Of a DNA stretch of 64,000 bases, positions 10,853-23,545 are shown in pieces. Where the stretch lies: the NCBI GenBank assembly GCA_903632075.3, contig CAHIKZ030005577.1:2063001-2127000 (forward strand), read 5' to 3'. Below the pieces are notes generated by a model that was given only the letters and a program-made list of their open reading frames with translations, ran no database searches and was not told where the DNA came from. The DNA is from Acanthosepion pharaonis (Eukaryota; Mollusca; Cephalopoda; Sepiida; Sepiidae). Position 1 is the stretch's first letter; every line of letters starts with the position of its first letter. The position numbers were made by a program, and so were the translations under genes.

Positions 10853-12148
10853 TATTTAGGTAGCAATCCTTCATTTATACATATTTCATTCAAGATAATA
10901 TTATTGAGTGTTGGCTTTTTCTTTTTTATTATTAAGGCTTCCATTACTTTTTAAGCTCTCTTTTACATGTGAATGAGGTTATTATGCTTAAATTTTCTAT
11001 GAGTATGTTTCAGATGGAGTCTGCTAAGTTTGCATGTGTGTGTTTAAATGGGTTCTAATGGAGCTGTGGTCAGTTAACAATGGCTTCCCTAACCACCTTT
11101 TAGACCACCAAATTAGACTATTTCTTCCCAAAGTAAATAATAATGTTAGTGAACACAGTCAAAATTAACAAATATTTTCTACAAAAGCCATATGTACATC
11201 AACGACAAACAAGATGAATCTTCACTTAGAAATATCATAAAGAAATACACTACCCCAATTGACCTGAACAAAAAAAAATCAAATTATCCATTACAAAAAA
11301 ATTATAACAGCTAACTTTATCCTAAAAAATAACAACACACCAGCAAAATCAAAGATACAATGAATGAACATTATTTATGAGTTCAAATGCCCCTTAAGGA
11401 ATTGTGTTATTGATCAAACTGAATTCATAATTACATCGATAACACGACTACATGCCTACCCAGATGTCTTATCACAGCTCTATTAGAACCCATTTAAACA
11501 CACACAAATTTGTCAGACTCCATCCAAAATATACTAGTAGAAAATACAAACATAACCTCATCTATATGTAAAAAATATTAAAAATAATGAAAGCCTTAAT
11601 AATAAAAAAGAAAAAGCCAACACACATTAATATTAACTATGAATATGGCCACAATGTACTGCGTTTGGAAAATAAAACATTCCTATAACTCTAGAAACAT
11701 ACAGACGACCCATACAACCCTGTTAAAAAGCAAAAATAAAATCACCCTTGATGATGGCTACATGTATATCGGAAAGTCCCAGGAATTACAGAACATTTGG
11801 ACAGTTTCTACATGCAGTGTGTCCAGAAACGAAAACACATGTTTGAACGCGAGAAAAATTAAATAAAAAGCTTAATCGCAGTCTGTCATCTTTAATGAAA
11901 CATGTATGTGTGCATATATATATCTTTTTAAAAAAAACTTATAAATGTTCATTTCGTTCATGACATTTCTTTCACTAAATTTAAAAACCCTTCACTAATA
12001 TATTCAAAATAATAGGAAAGAACAGAGAGATTATAATTTAGAGTTCTTAGCTTTTATTTCCATTTTTAAAAAACAGTGTTGAATACAATCCACAGAGCTT
12101 AATATAATTATTTTCTTATTTTTTAATATTTTTGAAAAAAATAATTAA
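10013..12148. other. AT-rich non-coding, intron-like, with a (TA)n tract
   Basis: No gene is recognised. 10791-10848 is a pure (TA)n tract of about 28 units. The stretch 10200-10430 has a diverged paralog at 32890-33120 (shared TTGTACTTGGTAACATAGA and GGAATTCATTTGAATTTA), which links two duplicated units. A block at 11000-11080 recurs inverted at 11470-11525 (AACACACA...CCATTTAAACACACAC against GTGTGTTTAAATGGGTTC). Confidence 0.6.
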
Positions 12149-12262
12149 TATATATATATATATATATATATCTCTAACAATTTCTTATATGTATAAAAAT
12201 ATATGGCTAACAATTTCTTATATATATATGAAATTGTTTATATATATATAAGAAATTGTTAG

Positions 12263-12339
<77 letters not shown>
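12149..12339. repeat. (TA)n microsatellites with an embedded palindrome, then (AC)n
   Basis: (TA)n occupies 12149-12171 and 12264-12324, followed by (AC)n from 12325. Between them 12206-12263 is an inverted repeat whose arms begin and end GCTAACAATTTCTTATATA and its complement. Confidence 0.85.
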
Positions 12340-12341
<2 letters not shown>

Positions 12342-12494
12342 GTGTAACCCAGATATAAGAAAGATTTTCTTTGGTTCCTAATTAGAGCCTGTGTTAATGT
12401 ATATAAAATAGACCAAACCAGGATATAAGAGAAACCCGGATATAAGAGACTTCTTCTCTGGTCCCGACAATTCTCCTATATCCAGGTTACACTG
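12340..12494 (-). mobile_element. Tigger/pogo-like MITE, 155 bp
   Basis: Terminal inverted repeats are CAGTGTAACCCAGATATAAG and its complement, followed by TA at 12495-12496. It is the reverse orientation of the 172-bp element at 46204-46375, which has cleaner ends. The left target lies inside the (CA)n tract, so its TA duplication cannot be read. Confidence 0.75.
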
Positions 12495-13012
12495 TATAAA
12501 GAAATTCTTAGCCATGGTTGATCATGTGCAAACCAGATTATTATCATATATATATCATGCTGTGTCATTACAGCATTGAGCACTTTTTTCTGATGCATCA
12601 TTTTACTATACTCTTTCAGCTGTTATTCTCTATGTTATACAATGCTAGAGAGATGATTGGGACCTGGCGTATTGTACATACTCTGGTGTTTGGAGTTTCT
12701 TTTCCTCAAATAGTGGGGATTTTTTGTACTTTTGATCTGTGGCCATACCGAGATGTTCCCTAACCCCCGGATGATTTTAGTTAATGAGTCTATTGATTGT
12801 ATTCATCAGCTACCCAGACTATAACATGCTGGGTTAGCCAAATGGCTATAAATGTGTATATCACATAGGAGAGCAGTACCAAAAAAAAAAAATGAAGACT
12901 GTGTGTAGATTGCATAAATTATTTTTAATCTTGTTCTGTCATATGTACACTGAATTATAATAAATATATAACAGATCAACTTTTAAAAAGCTAATACAGT
13001 ACCTCCCAGGGT
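12495..13012. other. AT-rich non-coding
   Basis: No gene is seen. The part near 12880-12990 (TGTGTAGATTGCATAAATT...AATATATAACAGATCA) is a diverged copy of 14480-14610. Confidence 0.4.
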
Positions 13013-13260
13013 TATGACAGTCCCAACCTATGACAAGTCATGGTTACGGCACAGTAGCCATTAATTTTGTTTTGGCTTATTGTGTCTGCATCCAACATGG
13101 CAGAAGAATACATCGACAGTGATGGCATGAGGAAGATGGCATGAATCAGTTTCTGGTGAAATTAGGCATTGTTAAATGCCCTGAAAAGGGAGAAACATTG
13201 GACAGTTGCCTGGGTGAAGTCGTTCAACTATTGCTTAAAAGATGTACAACTGTGTAGTGT
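13013..13260 (+). mobile_element. Possible Tigger/Jerky-type DNA transposon end
   Basis: The sequence starts CAGTACCTCCCAGGGTTATG, resembling termini of Tc-mariner Tigger elements, and is less AT-rich than its surroundings. Its partner end was not found and there is no coding frame. 13365-13420 contains a CATTTCGGCCATTGTACAC...CTTCTTCAGGTGG block of repeat-like character that I could not assign. Confidence 0.3.
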
Positions 13261-13679
13261 GTCATCTAAATTACACAAAAATGAAAATAACACTGACATC
13301 TTGTTTTAAGATATATTTACCAAAATTACATGAAAATATCTTGAAATATTAAACAGTAAATTTTTCACAACATTTCGGCCATTGTACACTTCAGCCTTCT
13401 TCAGGTGGTTGTAATGTTGAACTGAACCCTTTATTTTGCTCACTGGAGTATACTGTTCTAGTTCCATGTCTAATGGATGTCAGTTATTAGTTATCTTCTG
13501 TTAATTCCCCTCTCCAAGTTCTCCACCACCATAACCAGGTATTGAACTCACACTCTTTGGGTCTTGTCACTGGATCTAACTATGGCAACAAAGATGAGGA
13601 CAATAGTCCGAATAATGTAAATAGTGTACATAATACCTCAGCTCAGAAATATAGACAGATACTAAACAGCAAATTTATT

Positions 13680-14295
13680 CAATAAAAATCATCATTGGCT
13701 TCAACCACGGCCTCCAGATGACTTCAGAATCCCCTGCATCTCTTCTGGATGGTCTCCTTTTTTAAGTTGGTGAATACGATGATAATCCTTGCCTTCAGTT
13801 CATCTTTGATGTTACTCAGGTGAATCTCACACATAATAATCAAGGGGATTTCAATGTGGGGAGTTAGCTGGCCTGTAGCTGTAAGGGGTGATGTGGCAGC
13901 AGAAATTGTCTGACAGTCATGTTTGGGTTCTCCTGCTTGTGTGGCATGGTGCAGAGTCCTGTTGCCAGACATAGCACTACCTCATCAAGGCCCTTGATGC
14001 AGACCTCTTCATTGAGTATAAGGATGCGTGGGAAGATGAATGGAGACATAATGTCGGCATCATGTGTGATCACTCCAAACATAATGATGCTGATTGGATA
14101 TATCATTCAACTCTTTCCGAATTCTTTGAACTGTCCTCAGATTAACACCCACACCCTCTGAAATCTTTGTATTTGAGCTCCCAGCACAAATGCAATGCAT
14201 AACAGCATGCCATTTCCAAACTTCTGACAGACTGAATTGTGTCATGGTGATCTTTTTCTCACAGATGAGGCCCAACTGACCCAACTATACTGTGC
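13680..14295 (-). pseudogene. Mariner-type transposase relic
   Basis: On the minus strand the order is N-terminal to C-terminal from 14295 down. A helix-turn-helix segment (SEGVGVNLRTVQRIRKEL) lies near 14100-14180. It joins, after an internal deletion, to a catalytic-core piece (FGVITHDADIMSPFIFP near 14040-14090). The C-terminal block KDELKARIIIVFTNLKKET is at about 13745-13810. Several frameshifts separate them. These motifs are typical of mariner transposases. The central part of the protein, which should hold the first catalytic Asp, is missing. Terminal inverted repeats were not located. Confidence 0.8.
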
Positions 14296-14559
14296 AGTCA
14301 ACAAAATCAAAAATGAGGAAACTTCATGCATGAAATTAAAAATATAAAATAGTGATAATTTACCCATTGCATCTTGTACATATATTAATGAGTATATAGT
14401 TTGCATTTGAAAGCTACCCTTATAATAGCATCCTGATTTAGCCAAGCAGGTATAAATGTTCATATAATGAACAGAACATTACTAAAAGTTTGAAGATTGC
14501 ATGTAGAGAGTGCAAATAACTATTAATCATGTTCAGTCATGTGTATTGTTCTTAGGCTT

Positions 14560-15870
14560 AATATATATAATTATGGATAATTATGATAAATATATAACAG
14601 ATCATCTTTCAAAACTTATACATGTTCATTTTACTCATAATTTTTAATACTTTTTCACTAAATTTCAAACCCCTTCTAATCTATTTTAAGATTAGAATAG
14701 CAAATGACCATTCCATGAAGCATATCCGACCGTCTTAGCTACACATAAATATACGTTCATGGTGATTTCTATATACATATGCCCATGTTGCATGATCAAT
14801 TTCATTGTAGTTTACAGGGTAAATATATGAAACATTAACAGCAATTATATCTCTGAAAGTCTTTCTCCTTTAAGCTAAAGTAATTGGAGAAGCTGTACAG
14901 TATTTGCATTCCCAGGACTGGTCAGTTACAAGATAAATGAAAACTATGTAAATAAGGTGTTCATGTTGTATTTATCAAGTCATTTCTGTCAGTTCAGTTA
15001 CCCTCACTTAAATTTTCTAAATATCAGACTGTCACTAAATCACTCAACACACCAGAAAAACAAAGCCTCCATTTGAAAACAATATGTTTATGCTATATTT
15101 TAAACTAAAAGTAATTGTTTCAATTCAGATTAATTAAATTTGAAAACATCTTATATTTCTCAATGTTTCACAAAAGTACATTTTATTTTTGAAAGATTTT
15201 TAATATAGAGAATTATGTTGTCGTTTTTGATTTGGACATATATAATTCTAGATTATTATGATAAATATTAACAGATCGCCTTTCAAAACGTTCATTTTGC
15301 TCATAATTTTTTATTAAGATTAGAATGACAATTCCATGATGCATATCTGACCATCTTTTTTATCTACAGGTAAACTTACTCACATTGATTTCTATATAGT
15401 TATGCTTATGTTACATGATCAGTAAAATTTTCATTATAGTTTACAGGTAAATATATGAAATATTAGCAACAACTCTACCTCTGAAATACTTTCTCCTGTA
15501 AGCAAAAGTAATTGAAAAATCTATACAGTACTTGCATTCTGTGGACTGGTTAGTTACAAGAAAAACAAAAACAATGTAAATAAGGTATTCATGTTGTATT
15601 CATCAAGTAATTTCTTACAGTTCAGTTCCCATCACTCATATTTCCTAAACATCAGGCTGTCAATAAATCACTCAACACATAAAACAAGCTCTCCACGTTA
15701 AAAATATATTTTTCTGCCATATTTTAAACTAAAAGTAACATTTTGTTTCAATTCAGATTAATTAAATTTGAAAACAACTTATATTTCTCAATGTTTCAGA
15801 AAAGTATGTTTTACTTTTTAAAGATTTTTGAAAACAGAGAATTATATTAACAGATTTGTCAAGATGGACA
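14560..15870. repeat. Tandem duplication of an intronic repeat (family B), two units of about 650 bp
   Basis: Unit 1 (about 14560-15235) and unit 2 (about 15236-15870) share a series of landmarks in order: AACAGATC, TTCCATGA, TTGCATTC, TTCATGTTGTATT and CAGGCTGTCA/CAGACTGTCA. A third partial copy is at 18186-18450. Inverse-orientation copies lie at 47330-47640 and 49400-50650, and a fragment at 56860-57080. No coding sequence is present. Confidence 0.7.
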
Positions 15871-17900
15871 AATTGATAGATTTTACTGATAAAAAAAAAA
15901 AAAAAAAATTATGCAAATTACAATTTCTTTTTAAATTGAATTGTAATGACTTTTTCCATTTTTGATTAATAAACAGTTTTAATTTAATAACATCACTTGG
16001 TCAGTACAAATTAATACAGAATTTAAAAGTTTACAAATTATTCTAATTAAAACTTCTAAAATAAAAATTATGACTATTATAAAATATTATTAGTTATTAA
16101 AAAAATTCAAACCAAAATATGTTTTAAAATAATCAAAAAATATGACTGTTTCTTCATGGGACACTTCAAACTGACAAGATATCACAAAATGGATGTTTCA
16201 TTTTTTTTTTTTTTTTTTTTTTTTTAATGAAAACAAAAATTGCAACCTCCCCCCATATTAAAATATTTGCCAAAAATCAGTGAATTATCCAATTCAATAA
16301 GAATTTTCAGTACTTAATTAGTCTTTAATGAATTATATACTGAATAGGTTATTTTATTACAAAATGTTGCCGAAATATCTTCTATGGGGCCTGTTTTCCC
16401 AATGCTTCTTTTCAATATTTTGTGTTTACTTTTTAATATGGAGAGCTATTCTTCAAATGTTTTTACATTTATACAGAGAAAAATCCCTGACAATTTTATA
16501 TCAGTAAAAACAAATTATACAATATCAAGGATGAACATGTAGAAAATTTGTTCTAAATCTCATGAAAAATAATTCAATAAAAATAAAAAAATTAAATTTT
16601 TCTAACAGTTTTAAAATCCAATTCATCCACAAATTTACTAAATGAAATTGAAAGATATTTTTAGCATAAATATTGAATTTTTAAGAGATTATAATGGTGA
16701 TTTGATGAGTCAGTGAAGGACAAAAAAATCAGGTCAATGTTTTTAAAATGTCTGAAATCTTTATTTATATACAGAAATTAATTTTTCTTTTAATTCATAT
16801 CGGTTGTAGGAAGATAATTCCACACAAATTGCAACTAAATTAATTTTTAAAAATGAAACTATTTCTTGTAGCTTTCATTGAAAGCTAACAGATTAAATGA
16901 ACTATTTCCAGTAAATAAAGTTATTTTGCATTTTGTGACAATTTGTTTCTGTTTACACTATGTGGAAATAAATGTCTTCATTAGTGGACCCATCACCACA
17001 CCTCTGCTGTGTCTATGTTACGACACCTGTCCTTTTTTCTTTGGTGTCTAAACAATGTAGCATGCACCATGGTTCTCATCTCTGTCTTTTCCTTTCTCCC
17101 TTGTGAGACATATACATGCAAAATGTCTTACATTTAATGCATGTTTTCCTCTCTTTGCTGGAGATTGTCCCATCTCATGGCTTCAGCAAAATTTACTTTC
17201 TTTCTTTCCTCATGTTATTTTGATCATGTGTGTACCAGTTGCCTTTGTTGGTGTGCAAATCACTTCTATTTATCTTATTGAAGTTTCTTCAGTCTCTGCT
17301 ACTTTCAGGGCTGATGTAATAATCAAGTCTCTTCCCTCCTTTAGTAAGGATTTCTGTGTCGACTTAAAGTGTATGCTGAATATAGAAAGATTGACTAAGA
17401 TGGTTTCCTCAATTACGCAGCTGTATTCACATTGCTTGGTCATCTGACAGAACCTTTTTAAGAAAACGTGCTGGATTATTAGCGTCTGGGTGACAATGTA
17501 AAAATTTGTATCTAAAGACTCAAAATCTAGATGTGGGCCGTAAATTGCTCTATGTTATTGTCTAAGGTTCTTTCATAACTTTGCTTGTCTATTGACCCCT
17601 CATTTCCTGCCCAAATTAGTAAGTAGTTTATCTTCACACCCTCATTGATATTGCAGAGTGGCCTATTGAAATATAACTTGATTAGAGTATAAATCTGTTC
17701 ATTTCTGTTTGAACATCAGTCCATTGTGAGTGGAGGAATGTGACAAGATGCTATGATGAATACTGAGAAAAAGTCCAATGATAAATAAACCTCTTATCTT
17801 AATGGTGCTTGTAAACACACGTGTCACTACTCTGGACTTGGATAAATCATCAAAATCAATGAAATATCAACCCTGCCACCCCAAAATCCATTAAAGTGTG
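15871..17900. other. AT-rich non-coding, one unassigned GC-richer patch
   Basis: No gene is recognised. 16201-16225 is a run of 25 T. 16980-17450 is less AT-rich and may be an old retroelement fragment, but neither strand gave motifs I could assign. Confidence 0.5.
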
Positions 17901-18012
17901 ACCTACGTTCATATGTTCTTCCTTAGTCAATCACTTTTGTCACCATTTTGGTGGTCAACATGTATAAGAATGAAACCTAGATGAAATTAAATTTAATAAC
18001 AAATCTCTTATA

Positions 18013-18043
<31 letters not shown>

Positions 18044-18144
18044 GATCTACGTTCATATGTTCTTCCTTAGTCAATCATTTTTGTCATCATGTAGAAGAAT
18101 CAAACCTAGATGAAATACATTCAATGACAAATCTCTTATAGAAA

Positions 18145-18182
<38 letters not shown>
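17901..18182. repeat. Tandem duplication of about 140 bp, each copy ending in (TA)n
   Basis: Copies run from CTACGTTCATATGTTCTTCC to GACAAATCTCTTATAGAAAA(TA)n: about 17901-18043 and 18045-18182. The TA tracts (18019-18043, 18148-18182) probably mediated the duplication. Confidence 0.75.
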
Positions 18183-18188
<6 letters not shown>

Positions 18189-18856
18189 CCATGAAAAGGT
18201 TATACATGTTCATTTTGCATATATTTATTTCTATTTCACTAAATTTTAACCACCTTCTAATATATTTAAAATTAGAACAACAGATGAACATTCCATGATG
18301 TATATCTGACCATTTTTTTTTTTAAGTACAGGTATATGTTCATGGCAATTTCCATGTAGGCATAGCTATATTATATAATTAATAACATTTTCATTTTAGT
18401 TTAATACATTATGAAACATTAACAACAATTATTTTGTAAGACATTCTCCTGTAAGTTAAAGTATTAATTAAATCCCTTAATTAATAATTATCATCATATT
18501 ATAAAAAATTACAACTCACAAATGTTTAAAATTTTCTAAAATTCTGTATTAATGATACAATGATGAGAAAAGCTCAATGTTTTAAAAATAATTTTAAAAT
18601 TATTATTTCTTTTAATTCACATTGACTTAAGCTTAAATACCTACACTAATATAGTATACATAAGGTTTAAAATGAATTTTAAAAGCTTTCTTGAAGCATT
18701 AATTTTAGGTTTAATTGAAAGCTAAAAGATTTAAAATTTATTTCCAGTGAGCAAAATACTCTGTGATAAATTTGAAACAAAACATTGATCAGAATAGATT
18801 TTTTTTCAGTAAAATCAATCAAAACGGCCATTTTTGATAGATTTGTAAACAAAAAT

Positions 18857-19058
18857 TAATTCACGGTTTTATAAATGTTAAAAAATAAAATATATACTTC
18901 TGAAATGTTATTTGAGGAAAATTAGCAAATTTAAAATTAAATTAATCAGATTTTTTGTTTCAAGTCTGATTAATTTATCTTTAAATTTGCTAATTTTCCT
19001 CAAATAACGTTTCAGAAGTATATATTTTATTTTTCAACATTTATAAAACCGTGAATTT
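18857..19058. repeat. Near-perfect hairpin, about 94-bp arms and 14-bp loop
   Basis: 18857-18950 and 18965-19058 are reverse complements with few mismatches. Shared landmarks are TTCACGGTTTTATAAATGTT, TACTTCTGAAA and GAGGAAAATTAGCAAATTT and their complements. No transposon termini were recognised. Related single-arm sequence occurs in the other zinc-finger introns. Confidence 0.85.
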
Positions 19059-22004
19059 AAAATGTTGTATACAAACATTTCTTAATTATGTGGTCTTGTT
19101 TTTCTGACATGTTAATTGGTTTATTAACATTTGATCAACAGGCGAACGTGTTCAGAATTAAGTATGGTGGAGCAGATGATAAAGTTTATTTTTGCCTAAA
19201 GGAGGGAAAACCCTTAAAACATGTGACCTTTTAAGGTTAGATTTATTGGCTTGTACATCCATACTTTTGCACATAATCACACATAAAAACAAAAATTAAA
19301 AAAAAAATATTCAGGGTCGTCTGATTGTAATAAGCTTTACAATATATGATTAGTAAGTATATTTTTATTTAACAACAATGTTTCCTAAGAATTATCTCAT
19401 TGAAATGAACTTTAAAAAATGTAAAAACTTTATAAATTATTCAATATAGAATTGTAAGAAAAAATGAAAATATATCTTGTAAAAATTCACTTTTTGTCGA
19501 AAACTTTTTTTTTCAGACAATATTGTCTTTAATATACATTATTCATAAAAGCAATTAAAATAGGTATCTTCAATAATTCGCTGAAAAACAGTATAGCATG
19601 ATGAAAAAAGGCCCCAAACTTAATAAAAACAAAGTTTTATCATCAAGATGTTTGTTGTTGTTAAGAGGAAAGACCAAAGTATTTTTTAATTATTTTATTA
19701 AAATTTTTTAATCCTTTCTAGCACATTCGAAATTTTAGTTAAATTTTTTTTTTTTATGTCAGCGGTCATGTAATATTTAACATTAGTTTTTTTTAGCACC
19801 CTTTTTCAGTCGAAAAACACATTTTTGCAAGTTCTTGCAAATATTAAATAATTGCTCTTTTTTAGTGAAACTTTCAGAACTTATTAAAAAATGAATGAAA
19901 TTATTTTGGAAATGTTTATTTTTAGAAAATCATGGTAAAAATATTTGTTTTTACATCTTTTACCTCACCCCGCTTAATTTTATGAAAACTCGACTTCTGT
20001 GTAATTTTGTGATTATATTAGTTAAGCTTTGGAGACTATAAATCATCAATTTCAACACAATGCTACCCAAAATTCAGCTCTGAATTGTAAAATACAAAAC
20101 CCAATAAAACACATTATTTAATTAAAAAAGCTTTTAATGGCTTTTATGTATAATAAAGGACACTATTGTCTGGAGCCAAATATCTACCTGATGATAAGTG
20201 AATTTTTACAAGAATTGTTTTCTTTTTTCCATTTTTAAATACAAAATGTGATAAATTTGTTAAATATTTTAGAATTAAGCTTGAATCCGTGTATCTTGGG
20301 AAATTCTGTTTTTAAAAAGACCTATTTTTACAGATCATAAATTTGAAAGCTTATTACAATCTGTGACACGATGATATTTTAAAAATATTTTTTAATATAC
20401 AAAAAAATGTATTAAAAACGTTTTTTTTTTCTTCTCCAAAACTATGGCTGAACTGTTCAGAAATAATAGGTCACGTGTTTTAAGAGAAAGGCTATAAGAA
20501 ATTGCTTTGTTTTTCTTCTGGCTAACACTAATCAAATTCTCTGACTGACCATATTTGTCGCACTTTCAAAATTAAAAAAATTTCTATTTTTACATCCTAT
20601 TTCACTAAATATTTTCATTTCATTTCTAAATATAATTTATTGTTTTTCAGTGAGAGACACACTGCAATTATTAATTTCTTTCTTTTTTAGATTCAATTTT
20701 AGGGACGGAAACAGTTCAGGCTTTGGACATACCTTCGTTAAAAAAGTACGTAAGAAAAACAAACAATAAAGTATACATTTGAAAGTATTTAATTTTTTTT
20801 AAATTACTTTGTTAAATAAGCCGGTTCACTTAAAATTCGAAAATACTATCACTTCTGTCCTTCCGTCCGTTAAATTGCACTGACGTCAGTTGTCAATTCA
20901 CAACAGATCACCACGGTTAGACATGCTTCACTTATTTTCAACTAAATTTTTTCTGCTAATGTTCGTTTCTAATTACATTAAGTAAATTTAAAATTTTCTA
21001 ATTTTCCTAAAATAACTTTTCAAAAACGTAGAATTGAATTTTACAAGATTTTTAAACTGAGAATTAAACTTGTTTACAAAGTTCTCAAAAATGGCTAACA
21101 TGATCAGTTTATAGGCAATTTCGCTGAGTAAAAAAAAACAAGATTTTTTTTAAGTAAAATTTCGGACGTGCTAGGAAGGAGTAAAAAAAATGTAAAAATA
21201 AATAATCAAAAAATAATTTGGTCTTTCTTTTTATATGTTCAATGCTTCGCTAAAGAAAAAAAAAAGAGCATCCCATGATGAAAAATAGGCCCCAAACTTG
21301 ATTAAACAAGTTTTTTATCGTCTATGTTCATATTATTAATAAGAGGAAAAACCAAAGTATTTTTTTAATATTTGTATAAAAAAAAAACAAAAAATTAAAT
21401 TACAGAGATGCATATATTCGAGTTATAATATCGAGTTTTCATAAAATTAAGTAAGAGGGATAACAGTTGTAAAAAAAAAATAAATAAATAAATAAAAATA
21501 ATTAACATGACTTTCTAAAAAAAAAAACCAAAGATTTCTAAAATAATTTCATTGATTTGTGAATAAGTTCTGAAAGTTTCATTAAAATCCAGCAATTATT
21601 TGATTTTTGTAAGAATTTTCAAATTAATGCGTTTTTCAACTGAAAAAAAGCACTAAAGAACTAATGCGTAATATCACGCAACCGCTGACGTAAAAAAAGA
21701 CAAGATTTTCAACCGAAATTTCAAACGTGCTAGAAGGGAATAAAAAATTAAAAAAAATAATTAAAAATACTTTGGTCTTTCTTTCTTATTAACGAACTTT
21801 TTCACAATAAAACTTAGTTTTTATTAAGTTTGGGACCTTTTTTTATCATGCGAATTACTGAAGATACCTAAAACAAACATTTACGATATGAAATTATTTA
21901 TCAATGTTGGGGCCTTTTTTTCCTTAGGGTATGCTCTTTTTTTTTAGCGAAGAATTGAAATTCCTTGCTTTTAGAGGAAATCCATGACAGTTCGTCCAAC
22001 TTAC
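19059..22004. other. Intron-like DNA with fold-back copies of repeat family A
   Basis: No gene is seen. Family A (core GCATGATGAAAAAAGGCCCC followed by AAACTTAATAAAAAC) lies forward at 19561-19915 and 21242-21372, and reversed at about 21130-21240 and 21530-21870. The 19561 and 21530 copies form arms of about 340 bp. Downstream of the forward copy, 20020-20520 matches 29920-30420 and 58780-59290. Confidence 0.65.
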
Positions 22005-22400
22005 CTTTCAATTTTCAGGATGGAAAATGTTTCATACAAAATGTCAGGATTAAGTTGCTGGACTTGATATTTCTTTTTCAACCTCGTAAATATTTCTAAT
22101 TTCACGATCAATAAAACTTTCTATTTTCAAATCAAATGTAATTTCAAAAAGTATTTGAAAACAGAAGGCTTGTAATTTCTGAACACAAACAGAACAAAGA
22201 ATTACCATAACCGGTGTAAAAGAAGAGTTTGTTCCTAAGTCAAAAATAGTTTGGATATACGCAATATGTCAGAACATTGTATATCGCAATCTCTTTTTTC
22301 ATGCAGTTTTTTGTTAAATGTTAAGTAGAAAGATCAAAATTAAAAACCTCTTAAAATCCAATATTTTTTTAAGAGATTTGTTTTAACAGAAATTAGTAAT
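22005..22400 (-). other. Conserved non-coding leader exon with splice donor (unit 1)
   Basis: On the minus strand the exon ends ...AAATTGAAAG and is followed by GTAAGTTGGACG (donor at 21999-22004). It shares blocks with 44241-44600 and 60417-60885: AACAAACTCTTCTTTTACACC, CAGCAACTTAATCCTG, and a run of AAAAATAG-like sequence with TTTTATTGAT. It contains no conserved reading frame among the copies, so it is probably 5' UTR. The partner coding exon is probably the 5.2-6.3 kb array or one of its relics, with an intron enlarged by insertions. Confidence 0.65.
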
Positions 22401-22620
22401 GTTAAGCATTAATCAACAGAATTTGCTAAAATATAATGTTTACACGCATGCGCACACACACATAGCGAGACATTTAAATGTGACGTACATGTTCCTTGAC
22501 GTTTCCGCTTGGTTGCCTGTCAGAAGCCAGCTCTGTACGTTTTCCATTGCTCGAGCATCAGTTTTCAAAACAGGAGAGTTCCTAAATTGTCCCCCTAGAT
22601 GGAAAACGATATTATAAGTA
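22401..22620 (-). promoter_or_regulatory. Candidate promoter upstream of leader exon 1 (unit 1)
   Basis: This GC-richer patch sits immediately upstream, on the minus strand, of the leader exon. It contains an NRF-1-like palindrome GCATGCGC at 22446-22453 and CRE-like half sites (TGACGT at 22481 and CTTGACGT at 22497). The placement is suggestive, but no TATA or initiator was identified and the other units do not obviously share this patch. Confidence 0.3.
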
Positions 22621-22772
22621 TAGAAAGGAAATTAATTAAAAACTAATTAAATTATATTTTAATTCATTCATTTTATTGTCTTAGAGCTACTTGATGTCAT
22701 AAAATATTTGAATGCAAACAATGAGATCATTTAACTATTCTGATTTTGGAATTTATGAAAGTGAATAAGTGA

Positions 22773-23545
22773 AATTTTGCTCTCAGATCTTGTAATACGT
22801 ATAGTACGGAACTAAAAACCAAATGAAGGCTGGTGTCAATCAGGTGAAGCATGGGTGTATTAGAGAAAAGGTTCTAGGGTATGAATATATTCCCGACAAG
22901 GATAGTATTTTGCTCTCAGATCTTGTAATACGAATTGTACGGAACTAAAAAAAAACAAACAAATGAAGGCTGATAGCAATCTGGTAAAGCATGGATTTGT
23001 TAGAGAAAAGGTTCTTCCTGACAAGGATACCATTCAGCTTTCTCATTAGGAGAATAATCCTGGAGCAGGCACCTGGAGGACAATCCTCTCTGAATCCTCA
23101 CGCAACTTTGAACGTTTATCTTTGCCCGTCCCCTTAAGTATTAGAAGTGGAGTTATTATGGAAAATGGGATTGGGAGGGTAGACTCAATTCCTGGTGATT
23201 ATGTGAAACGTTGGGTTGCATTAGATGGAGATTTGAGTGAACTAATTGCTTTCTGCTTTCCTAGTTGCGCCTTCAATATGAAGGAGAGTGTCGATATGGC
23301 GATTTTTCGTGATGCCCCCAAAACGGCATATGGATTTGTTGCTTATTCAATACAAGAGAGGACATCAGCACTGATATTTGCAAACGGCAAGGTGGTGCAC
23401 ATAAAGACCAAAACATTGACCACATTAGAATTGTTGGCAGCCTTTCTAGCTGTTAGATGCCTTCTCATCTGTGTTTCCAAATATCTACATTGCTGTTGAT
23501 GCCCAAATAGTTTTGTCTTGGTTGAGTAGTAGTTCGGATATCGTC
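22773..23545 (+). pseudogene. BEL/Pao retrotransposon pol fragment (end of RT through RNase H)
   Basis: The open stretch 23122-23499 has DAPKTAYGFVAYS, then VVHIKTKTLTTLELLAAFL, which match the RNase H region of BEL/Pao elements. A frame-shifted continuation AVDAQIVLSWL runs to about 23545. Upstream, a piece reading GYEYIPDKDSILLSDL is duplicated in tandem with a period of about 134 bp (from 22773 and from 22907). There are no LTRs and no integrase, so it is a truncated dead fragment. Confidence 0.75.

Noticed and set aside
10745..10954. Frames containing a long alternating Ile-Tyr run
   Set aside because: They simply translate the (TA)n microsatellite and carry no other signal.
17103..17447. 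A 114-codon plus-strand frame as a membrane protein
   Set aside because: No recognisable family, no upstream or splice context, and composition fits a decayed repeat; I could not support a gene.
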